Positions 57,471 to 64,000 of a stretch of DNA of 64,000 nucleotides are shown piece by piece (the stretch's first letter is position 1; each line of letters opens with the position of its first letter). The DNA is from Pseudomonadota bacterium. GTDB taxonomy: Bacteria; Pseudomonadota; Alphaproteobacteria; Acetobacterales; Acetobacteraceae. The DNA is taken from contig JAKAWQ010000007.1 of the NCBI GenBank assembly GCA_021816925.1, positions 16,124 to 80,123 of the forward strand, in the 5' to 3' direction. Below the pieces are notes generated by a model, which saw only the letters and a list, made by a program, of their open reading frames with translations, was not told the DNA's origin and did no database searches. The position numbers and the translations under genes were made by a program.

Positions 57471-58630
57471 TGCGCGATGTGGTCCATGCCCTTCTGCTGG
57501 ATATACGTGATCGCCTCGAGGTTGGTCATGCGGATACCGGCTGCCTCGGCCTTGTCCACGGGCGGGATCTTCTGCCAGGCCGAGGCCGGCGCCTTCCGCC
57601 AGGCGTTCGTGCCGGGATACTCGTACATGGTCTCCAGCATGTGCAGCTGAACCTCCGGGGAGATCAGCGCGTTGATCACCTTGTAGTCCAGCGCCTTCTG
57701 TTCAGGGCTTGCCACTGCCGGGACAGCGAACCAGCTGTTGGAAGCCCCCACGATGTTCTTGTCGAGGGGCGCGGCCTTCGTGGTCGGCGGCAGTTGCCCC
57801 TGCGCGGCACTCCAGAGAGAATAGTCCTGCGCGTAATCGGTGATCCAGACCTGCTCGGTTTGGAACTGATGGAACATCACCGGCGGCGAAGGTGCCACCG
57901 GCTGCGCAAAATACTTGCTGAACTCCGTGAAGTCGGCCCAGGCCGATTTCCAGGCAGCCGACTTCTGCAAATCGGCAAAGGGTTGGGTGAAATCGACGCC
58001 GAACGCAGCGAGGAAGCTGTAGATGAAGGCGCGGCCGCCGCCCGAGCCGGCGTCGGGTCGGATCAAGCCGATATGGCCCTTGAACTCCTTGCGCCGGTCA
58101 AAGAATTCCTTCCAGGTCTTCGGCGGATTCGAGATGAACTTCGAATTGTAGATAAGGTCGAACTGGGCACGCCAGAACAGTACGCCCTTGCCCTCGAGGG
58201 GCACGCCGTTGTTGGTCGCAAGGAACGATGCGGGCTCCAAGGAGAGATTGGGAATGGCTGCCTTCTCCGGCAACAGCGGCTGCAGCGGGATGCCGGCCAA
58301 GACCATATTGGAGAGATCGAGTCCCTTGATGAAGAGCAGGGTGAATTCGGGTGCTCCCTCCCGCCAGCTCTTCATCTGTAACTGAAGGGTCGGTCCCGTA
58401 CCGAGCGCATAGCGCACCTCGATACCGAGGTCTTTGCGTACCTTCGGGATCAGGTAAGTCTTCCAGAAGGCCTGAAAATTCGGCCCGGAAACGGTGTCGA
58501 CAACCGTCACGGTCGGGGTGGCCGCGTGCGCCCCGGTTGCTTGAAGCCAAAACCCGAGGCCGGAAGCGGCCGCCGCCGCCATCAGCGGGCGGCGCGCGAT
58601 CGCGGCAGGATCAGTTCGCATCTTCGACAA
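57467..58630 (-). CDS. ABC transporter substrate-binding protein (PotD/FbpA-like)
   Basis: Periplasmic binding protein, 387 residues, of the spermidine/iron type 2 fold. The signal is Tat-like (AIARRPLMAAAAASGLGFWL) with cleavage near AHA-A. Mature landmarks are NFQAFWKTYLIPKVRKDLG, FDLIYNSKFISNPPKTWKEF and GHIGLIRPDAGSGGGRAFIY. GGGAGG lies 5 bases from a TTG at 58630 but 14 from an ATG at 58621, so I take the TTG; the ATG is the alternative. A LacI-type palindrome lies about 40 bases upstream. Ligand unknown; context suggests inositol-related. Confidence 0.85.
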   Translation of the reverse strand: MSKMRTDPAAIARRPLMAAAAASGLGFWLQATGAHAATPTVTVVDTVSGPNFQAFWKTYLIPKVRKDLGIEVRYALGTGPTLQLQMKSWREGAPEFTLLFIKGLDLSNMVLAGIPLQPLLPEKAAIPNLSLEPASFLATNNGVPLEGKGVLFWRAQFDLIYNSKFISNPPKTWKEFFDRRKEFKGHIGLIRPDAGSGGGRAFIYSFLAAFGVDFTQPFADLQKSAAWKSAWADFTEFSKYFAQPVAPSPPVMFHQFQTEQVWITDYAQDYSLWSAAQGQLPPTTKAAPLDKNIVGASNSWFAVPAVASPEQKALDYKVINALISPEVQLHMLETMYEYPGTNAWRKAPASAWQKIPPVDKAEAAGIRMTNLEAITYIQQKGMDHIAH

Positions 58631-58668
58631 AGCGTCCTCCCTTTGTTTATCCGGTCCGGCCGGACCCG

Positions 58669-58682
58669 TGCACACGTGTGCA
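58669..58682. promoter_or_regulatory. LacI-type operator palindrome
   Basis: TGCACACGTGTGCA is a perfect 14-bp palindrome with the central CG typical of LacI-family operators. It lies in the 118-base gap between iolD and the ABC binding-protein gene, about 40 bases before the latter. The LacI regulator is encoded four genes downstream, so autoregulation is likely. Confidence 0.6.
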
Positions 58683-58711
58683 GAGGCTGCCGCCCAATGC
58701 CCCCCGTGTCA

Positions 58712-58741
58712 ACCGGCTCGGACCGACACCGGCTCGGACCG
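58712..58741. repeat. Two direct 14-bp copies at 16-bp spacing
   Basis: ACCGGCTCGGACCG occurs at 58712-58725 and 58728-58741, just after the iolD stop (58749 on this strand) and next to the operator at 58669. It could be a spacer duplication or an additional binding site. Confidence 0.55.
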
Positions 58742-58748
58742 CGCGAGC

Positions 58749-60596
58749 CTACTCGCCCAGGGATTGTGCCTGTCGCGCTCGCTCATACTCCGCCCGCGCA
58801 GCGCGCACCTCCGCCCGCGCCGAGACCTCCGGCACACCGACATCCCACCAGGAACCCCCGGCCCTGGTGCTCTCGGCCGGATCCGTCTCGATAACGGCGA
58901 CAAAGGTGCGCGGCGCGTCCTTGGCGCGCACCAGCACCTGTTCGAGCTCACCAATGCCCTTAGCCCGCTCCGCGATCGCGCCGAGGCTCTCGGCGTGAGC
59001 GCGGAAATCGATGTGCGGCAGGGCGACATGGCGCGCATCGGCGAGCAGGTTATTGAAGGAGGCCCCACCGGTCGCGCGCTGCAACCGGTCGATGCAGCCG
59101 AACCCCCCATTATCGAGCACGACGATCACGAGCTTCAGCCCGAGCATGACCGAGGTCGCGATCTCGGAGTTGAGCATGAGGTAGCTGCCGTCGCCGAGCA
59201 GCACGAACACGGTGGCTTCGGGCCGCGCGAGCTTTACGCCGAGCGCTCCCGCGATTTCGTAACCCATGCACGAATAGCCGTATTCCAGATGGTAATCACC
59301 TGGCACGCGAGGCTCCCAGAGCTTGTGCAGCTCGCCCGGGAGGCCGCCGGCCGCCGCCACCACCACGGCGTCGGACCCAGCGGCGCGGCGAACCGCACCG
59401 ATGACCTCTGCGTCGGTCGGACGCGGCTGATTGCCGGGCGCAACGGTACGAGTGACGACCTCCCGCCACCGCGCGATCGCCGCCCGCGCGCGTTCCTCCC
59501 ATTGGCCGGGCGTGCGATGGGCCCCAAGCGCCTCGTCGAGGGCCTGAAGCCCAGCCCCGGCATCGGCGACGAGCGGTTCCGCATGATGCTTGGCGGCGTC
59601 GAAGGGCTGCACGTTGAGCCCGATCAGCCGCCTACCGTGGCGCGTGAAGAGGGCCCAGGAACCCGTCGTGAAGTCGCCGAGCCTGGTGCCGGCGGCAAGG
59701 ATGACATCCGCCTCCCGGGCCAGAGCATTTGCCGCCTCGGTGCCGGTGACGCCGATCGCGCCGAGATTGAGCGGGTGGTCGGCCGCAAGAATGCCCTTCC
59801 CCCCTTGGGTCACGGCGAACGGAATTCCGTGCGTCCGGCAGAAGTGGTCTAGCGCCCCTGCGGCGCCCGCATAGACCACGCCGCCCCCGGCAATCACGAT
59901 CGGCGCCTCCGCCGCCCCAATCACGGCCGTAGCCGCGGCAAGCTCGGCAGGATCGGGGGGAACCACGCGAATGCGCCAGAGTCGTGGCACGAAGAAGGAC
60001 TCCGGATAGTCGAACGCCTCCGCCTGCACGTCCTGGCAGAGCGCGAGCGTCACCGGTCCGCATTCCGCCGGATCGGTCAGCACCGCCATCGCGCGTGGCA
60101 GGGCCGTCAGGAGCTGCTCCGGGCGGACGATCCGGTCGAAATAGCGGGACACCGGGCGGAAGCAGTCGTTCGCCGAGGCCGCGCCGTCGGCAAAATCCTC
60201 GACCTGCTGCAGCACGGGGTCCGGCCGGCGGGAGGCGAACACATCTCCGGGCAGGAACAGGACTGGCAGACGGTTGACATGTGCAAGTGCCGCCGCCGTC
60301 ACCATGTTGGTGGCGCCCGGCCCGATCGAGGTCGTGCAGGCCATCATCCGCCGCCGTGCGCAAGCTTTGGCGAAGCCGATCGCTGCGAACGCCATGGCCT
60401 GCTCGTTGTGGGAGCGGAATGTAGGCAGTTGTTCTCTAGCTGCCGCCAGCGCCTCGCCCAGCCCGGCCACGTTGCCGTGGCCGAAGATCGCCCACACGCC
60501 AGCGAAGAGTGGGCTGTTCGCCCCCTCGATCTCCGTCTGCTGCTCGGCCAGGTACCGTACCAGCGCCTGTGCCATGGTGAGCCGAATGGTGGCCAT
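58749..60596 (-). CDS. iolD: 3D-(3,5/4)-trihydroxycyclohexane-1,2-dione hydrolase
   Basis: Thiamine-diphosphate enzyme that opens the cyclohexane ring in myo-inositol catabolism. The 615-residue product has the Glu and Pyr-domain core (IFGHGNVAGLGEAL, FRSHNEQAMAFAAIGFAKA), the IGPGATNMVTAAALAHVNRL stretch, the central Rossmann domain, and the ThDP motif GDGSYLMLNSEI...NGGFGCIDRLQ; the N-terminal signature TIRLTMAQALVRYL also fits IolD. The ATG at 60596 has GGGGAGG upstream. It begins the operon that continues into the ABC importer. The keto-inositol dehydratase iolE is not in the window. Confidence 0.94.
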   Translation of the reverse strand: MATIRLTMAQALVRYLAEQQTEIEGANSPLFAGVWAIFGHGNVAGLGEALAAAREQLPTFRSHNEQAMAFAAIGFAKACARRRMMACTTSIGPGATNMVTAAALAHVNRLPVLFLPGDVFASRRPDPVLQQVEDFADGAASANDCFRPVSRYFDRIVRPEQLLTALPRAMAVLTDPAECGPVTLALCQDVQAEAFDYPESFFVPRLWRIRVVPPDPAELAAATAVIGAAEAPIVIAGGGVVYAGAAGALDHFCRTHGIPFAVTQGGKGILAADHPLNLGAIGVTGTEAANALAREADVILAAGTRLGDFTTGSWALFTRHGRRLIGLNVQPFDAAKHHAEPLVADAGAGLQALDEALGAHRTPGQWEERARAAIARWREVVTRTVAPGNQPRPTDAEVIGAVRRAAGSDAVVVAAAGGLPGELHKLWEPRVPGDYHLEYGYSCMGYEIAGALGVKLARPEATVFVLLGDGSYLMLNSEIATSVMLGLKLVIVVLDNGGFGCIDRLQRATGGASFNNLLADARHVALPHIDFRAHAESLGAIAERAKGIGELEQVLVRAKDAPRTFVAVIETDPAESTRAGGSWWDVGVPEVSARAEVRAARAEYERARQAQSLGE

Positions 60597-61014
60597 GAAA
60601 CGCCCATCCTCCCCAACGTGGGCCGCGCCCGTGACGACCGGTGGCCCTCGGCCCTGGAGATCTCTCACCATTGTCCGCAAAGAACAAGGCTGACAGAGTG
60701 TGCCTCGATTTCTGGCGGCGGCCGCTGGCGGGTAAAGCTGGCCGCCACCTGAGCGCGCAAGGGAGATAACTTTTGGGTATCATGGTTGCCACAGCAGCCT
60801 ACCAGCCGTCAGGTCGCTCCGCGACATACGGGGCGGTCGGGTTTGCCGGGCAGGGCTACGGACCGACACGAAACATGAACGTTATTGGGAAAACCGGCAG
60901 CCGACGAGCTTTCCGCTGCGATGCAGCAGATTCCGCGCCATCACGTGTGTTGCGACCGCGGCGCTCCGGCGCGTCAGGGCCGGGAAGAACCCCAAGCCCG
61001 GCACGCCATGGTTG
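60597..61014. other. 418-base gap upstream of iolD, no gene seen
   Basis: Between the HU-like gene and iolD. Short overlapping frames exist but none has a recognisable product or ribosome site. A GC-rich inverted repeat near 60978-61000 (CCGGG...CCCGG) may be the end of the HU transcript, though it lacks a T run. The iolD promoter must lie here; I see no copy of the 58669 palindrome. Confidence 0.5.
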
Positions 61015-61284
61015 TCAGACCGCCTTCTTGAGCGAGGGGGATGCCTTGAACCGCACAGTCCTCCCGGCCTTCACGCGAATCGCCTCACCGGTCCGCGGAT
61101 TGAGCCCCTTGCGCGCTTTCGTCTTGCGGACTGTGAAAGTTCCGAAGCTCGGCAGCTTGAACTTGCCGGTCTTCTTCAGCTCCTTCACCACCGCGGCCAT
61201 CAGTTCGCCAGCGGCACGATTAGCCGCAACACCGGAGAGGTCGGCTGATTCCTGGAGCACTTGGGCTATGAACGCTTTCGACAT
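61015..61284 (-). CDS. HU family DNA-binding protein
   Basis: Nucleoid-associated histone-like protein, 89 residues, close to the 90-residue norm. The beta-arm region KLPSFGTFTVRKTKARKGLNPRTGEAIRV (given here as two halves: KLPSFGTFTVRKTKARKG and LNPRTGEAIRVKAGR) is the HU/IHF signature. The ATG at 61284 has GAGGG 4 bases upstream; an in-frame ATG at 61335 would add a Lys-rich N-terminal extension but lacks a ribosome site. It stands alone between iolD and murQ. Confidence 0.9.
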   Translation of the reverse strand: MSKAFIAQVLQESADLSGVAANRAAGELMAAVVKELKKTGKFKLPSFGTFTVRKTKARKGLNPRTGEAIRVKAGRTVRFKASPSLKKAV

Positions 61285-61438
61285 TGCACCCTCTGTTTTC
61301 AACGGCGTGCCACGACGTTTCGCAGGCTTCGCCATATTTCGTTCGCGTGCGACGGCGCTTTTCAAGAGTTGCGCCGGCCGAGCCTTCTAAGGCAAGGCGC
61401 AAGATTCGGCTAGAGCTTTCCAGAGAAATTTTTCCCTG

Positions 61439-62359
61439 ATGACCGGCCGCTCCATCCCGACGGAATCCTTTGATGCGCGCTTCGCGGAACTCGACGCCTG
61501 GCCTCCCGAAACCGTGCTCGACGCGCTCTTCGAATCCCAGCTTGCCGCCGTCGCCGCGGTGCGGCCGGCCCTGCCCGCGATCGCCGCCGCGGCATGCGCC
61601 GCGGCCGGGCGACTCGGAGCCGCAGGCCGCCTTGTCTACATCGGTGCGGGCACCTCGGGACGCATTGCGGCCCAGGATGGAGCGGAGCTCTTCCCCACCT
61701 TCGGCTGGCCGGCGGAGCGCACACTGCTCCTGCCGGCCGGTGGCCCCGGCGCCCTTCTCCGTGCAGTCGAGAGCGCGGAGGATGATTCCGCAGCCGCCGG
61801 CGCCGCCGTGCAGCGAAGCAAGATCGACCGCTCGGACGTCGCGATCGGCGTGGCTGCCAGCGGCAGGACGCCCTACACGCTTGCCCTTCTCGATGCGGCC
61901 GGCCGCGCCGGGGCGCTCACCATCGGGATCGCCAACAACCCATCGACGCCGCTTCTCGCGGCCGCGCAGCATCCGATTCTGGCTGACACCGGCCCGGAGG
62001 CAATCGCCGGATCGACGCGCCTCAAGGCCGGCACGGCCCAGAAAGTGATCCTCAATCTCTTTTCGACCATGCTGATGATCCTTCTCAATCGCGTCTATCG
62101 CGGCCGGATGGTCGATCTCGAAATCACCAGCGCCAAGCTGCGGCGCCGGGCACTCCGCATCATCGGGGAACTCTCCGGCGTCGGCGAGGCCAAAGCAGAC
62201 GCGCTGCTTGTGGCCGCCGGCGGCAGCGTCAAGCGCGCACTTTTGCTCGCGCGGGAGCTCGATCCGGCGGCGGCGGAACGTCTCCTCGCGCGGTACGGCG
62301 GCAACCTGCGCGCCGCCTTGGCGGAACTCGGCGTGCCGCCGGGGCCCGACCGGCCGTGA
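61439..62359 (+). CDS. murQ: N-acetylmuramic acid 6-phosphate etherase
   Basis: Cleaves the lactyl ether of MurNAc-6-phosphate to give GlcNAc-6-phosphate in cell-wall recycling. The 306-residue SIS-domain product shows RLVYIGAGTSGRIAAQDGAE (about 64-83), LRAVESAEDD with catalytic Glu, GVAASGRTPYTLALL, EAIAGSTRLKAGTAQK and the C-terminal GVGEAKADALLVAAGGSVK. Its stop overlaps the nagA GTG (GTGA), and NagA acts on the product, so the pair is a functional unit. Confidence 0.94.
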   Translation: MTGRSIPTESFDARFAELDAWPPETVLDALFESQLAAVAAVRPALPAIAAAACAAAGRLGAAGRLVYIGAGTSGRIAAQDGAELFPTFGWPAERTLLLPAGGPGALLRAVESAEDDSAAAGAAVQRSKIDRSDVAIGVAASGRTPYTLALLDAAGRAGALTIGIANNPSTPLLAAAQHPILADTGPEAIAGSTRLKAGTAQKVILNLFSTMLMILLNRVYRGRMVDLEITSAKLRRRALRIIGELSGVGEAKADALLVAAGGSVKRALLLARELDPAAAERLLARYGGNLRAALAELGVPPGPDRP

Positions 62360-63522
62360 CCCGCCAGGCGATCCTCGCCCCGCGGCTGTTCGACGGCACG
62401 TCGCTCGAAGCCGACAAGGCGGTGCTGATCGAGGGCGATCGGATCACGGCCGTTCTTCCTTTCGCCGACGTTCCATCCTCCTTCCCCATTATCCGCCTCG
62501 ACGGTGCGAGCTATCTCGCGCCCGGCTTGGTCGATCTGCAGGTGAACGGCGGCGGCGGCGTGCTTTTCAACGACGCGCTTGATTTCGAAGGTCTCGCTGC
62601 GATCGCCGCCGCGCATCGCAAGCTCGGCACTTCCTGGATCCAACCAACGGTTATCAGCGGCAGCACGCGCCAGATCGCCGCTGCGCTCGACGCCGCACGC
62701 GCCGCCTTCGCCGCCAGGATTCCCGGTGTCCTTGGGCTGCATATCGAAGGACCTTTCCTCAATCCACGGCAGCGTGGAATTCATCCGCCCGACGCGATCC
62801 GGCCGCTCGCCACCGCCGATCTCGAACTCCTGACCGCGCCCTTCCCGGGCGTCCTGATGCTGACCCTGGCGCCGGAAACGATTCCCCGGCCAGCGCTCAG
62901 CGTTCTCCGCAAAGCCGGCGTCATTGTCATGGCGGGCCACACCGAGGCCACCCCCGAAGAGATCGCGGCGGCGCAGAGCCTTGGCCTTGCCGGCTTCACG
63001 CATCTCTTCAACGCCATGCCGCCGATTGCCGCGCGCGCGCCCGGGCCGGCGGGCGCCGCGCTTGCCGATCACGCGGGTTTCGCCTCAGTGATCGTCGATG
63101 GCTGGCACGTGCACGCGACCTCTCTCCGTCTTGCACTGGCCGCCAAGGGCGCGGACCGGCTCTTTCTCGTTTCCGATGGGATGCCCACGGTCGGCTCTTC
63201 CGCCACATCGTTTCGCATCGGCGAAACCCTCGTGAGCCTTCACGAGGGCAGGCTCACCGCTTCCGACGGGACGCTCGCCGGCGCGCACCTCTGCGTCGCC
63301 GAAGCCGTGCGAAATGTGCATCGCCTGCTCGGCATTGCCCCCGCTGACGCGCTGCGCATGGCAACCGCAACCCCGGCCGCCTGCATCTGCCGTGGCAATC
63401 GCCTCGGCATCATTGGCCCCGGAGCCCACGCCGATCTCGCGCTGTTCGATGACTCTTGCGCCCTGCTCGGCACCTGGAGCGGCGGCGTGTTTACCGCCGC
63501 CCGAACGCTTGTCGGGACATGA
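62356..63522 (+). CDS. nagA: N-acetylglucosamine-6-phosphate deacetylase
   Basis: Removes acetate from GlcNAc-6-phosphate to give glucosamine 6-phosphate. The 388-residue amidohydrolase has APGLVDLQVNGGGGVLFND (about 55-73), LHIEGPFLNPRQRG with metal-binding Glu, AGHTEATPEEI, THLFNAMPP, VIVDGWHVH and the catalytic Asp in LVSDGMPTVG. It begins at a GTG overlapping murQ. NagB is not in the window. Confidence 0.94.
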   Translation: MTRQAILAPRLFDGTSLEADKAVLIEGDRITAVLPFADVPSSFPIIRLDGASYLAPGLVDLQVNGGGGVLFNDALDFEGLAAIAAAHRKLGTSWIQPTVISGSTRQIAAALDAARAAFAARIPGVLGLHIEGPFLNPRQRGIHPPDAIRPLATADLELLTAPFPGVLMLTLAPETIPRPALSVLRKAGVIVMAGHTEATPEEIAAAQSLGLAGFTHLFNAMPPIAARAPGPAGAALADHAGFASVIVDGWHVHATSLRLALAAKGADRLFLVSDGMPTVGSSATSFRIGETLVSLHEGRLTASDGTLAGAHLCVAEAVRNVHRLLGIAPADALRMATATPAACICRGNRLGIIGPGAHADLALFDDSCALLGTWSGGVFTAARTLVGT

Positions 63523-63712
63523 TCGGGAGACGCATTCGAGTGGCCACCGCCGAGCCTGCCGGTGATCCGCCGGAGTCTCGCCGACCTGCGTCGGCCCGCG
63601 TGCATCGCGCAACCGACAATTCGTTCTTCGTGCAGCGTTGCCGCTTATCATTACGGTTACGTTTTATAACGACTTCTGAATCGATGGGCGGCCATGATTC
63701 GGAGGCTCATGG

Positions 63713-64000
63713 ATGGCCGGAGCATTGGTCGAGGCGGCGCTGGAGCTTTGGGTGTCTTCGCTGCGGGATGTGAAGGTTCGGATACGTCCTTTGTTCGGCC
63801 GGGAGCGTGTGGCGGCGTCGGCGGGACGGTTTCTGGACGGCCTCTGTTGGGGAACGAGCCGCGCAAGACGGGCTGGATGCGCGCGGGAGCGGCGGGTGAT
63901 CCTGGGCCGCGGGCGGTGGGAGGCGGATGCGCTCTGCGACATCGTGCGCGATTACGCGCTGGAAACACTCGCCGATGAGGAGGCGGTCCTGGTTATCGAC
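63713..64000 (+). mobile_element. IS701-like transposase, N-terminal part, frame apparently damaged
   Basis: The ATG at 63713, with GGAGG 8 bases upstream, starts MAGALVEAALELWVSSLRDV, VRIRPLFGRERVAASAGRFL and, further on, ILGRGRWEADALCDIVRDYA and EEAVLVID, all typical of IS701-family transposases. Between about 63845 and 63900 the family-like sequence (LLGNEPRKTGWMRAG, GDPGP) is instead in another frame, so two compensating indels seem to lie there. The element continues past the window; its ends are not visible. It may be a decaying copy. Confidence 0.7.

Noticed and set aside
58712..58741. Start of a CRISPR array
   Set aside because: Only two short copies with a 2-base gap, no spacers and no cas genes; the same applies to the tandem repeat at 3126-3173.

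Overview
The window is GC-rich chromosomal DNA from an alphaproteobacterium, most likely the Acetobacteraceae/Rhodospirillales. Support for this is the rpsB-tsf-pyrH-frr and glnB-glnA order, an NDUFA12-mlaD-DUF2155 cluster, a non-catalytic NrdJ-like protein, an IS701-type transposase and a sedolisin peptidase. The assignment is an inference from gene content; no rRNA is present.

Layout. 1-2940 (minus): translation and UMP kinase block rpsB-tsf-pyrH-frr, with frr cut by the window edge. 2941-5296: divergent gap with a 3 x 16-bp tandem repeat and a sigma-54 promoter, then glnB-glnA and a terminator. 5296-11722: phosphodiesterase, GMC oxidoreductase, aldo/keto reductase, DMT transporter and S53 peptidase. 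11738-17674: a sugar/inositol-type ABC importer with an SDR (minus), divergent from iolG and a second Gfo/Idh/MocA dehydrogenase (plus). 17708-24612: a cobalamin locus with a CDF metal transporter, btuF-btuC-btuD, tonB and a PduO-type adenosyltransferase, facing a riboswitch-controlled btuB. 24614-28429 (minus): otsB-otsA, then an ATGA-linked set NDUFA12-mlaD-small ORF-DUF2155. 28505-31730: NrdJ-like protein, RidA protein and a GNAT protein.

31962-44852 is the centrepiece, a self-contained selenium/formate island. It holds a Tat-exported formate dehydrogenase with an in-frame UGA and a visible SECIS hairpin, its Fe-S and cytochrome b subunits, fdhE, selA, selB and the tRNA-Sec gene selC. The selB reading frame ends inside selC. 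Between the structural genes and fdhE sits an unusual five-gene block: a UbiA/MenA-like prenyltransferase, a Tat-exported sulfite-oxidase-fold molybdoprotein, a membrane protein with an in-frame amber codon, a three-haem cytochrome c and another membrane protein. I could not match this block to a described system; it is the best candidate here for undescribed biology, probably periplasmic or quinone-linked electron transfer.

44916-52840: PAS sensor-like protein; DODA-type dioxygenase-DoxX pair divergent from a LysR gene that appears to start at CTG; a DUF2075 nuclease/ATPase; an exported endonuclease/exonuclease/phosphatase protein; an SDR. 52854-60596 (minus): a second inositol-type operon, iolD-ABC importer-LacI regulator-inositol monophosphatase, with a LacI-type palindrome upstream of the transporter. 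61015-63522: HU-like protein, then murQ-nagA for amino-sugar recycling. 63713-64000: start of an IS701-like transposase whose reading frame looks damaged.

The two inositol loci complement one another (dehydrogenases and one transporter in the first, ring hydrolase, phosphatase, regulator and another transporter in the second). Selenoprotein synthesis is nearly complete within 13 kb; only selD is not seen.
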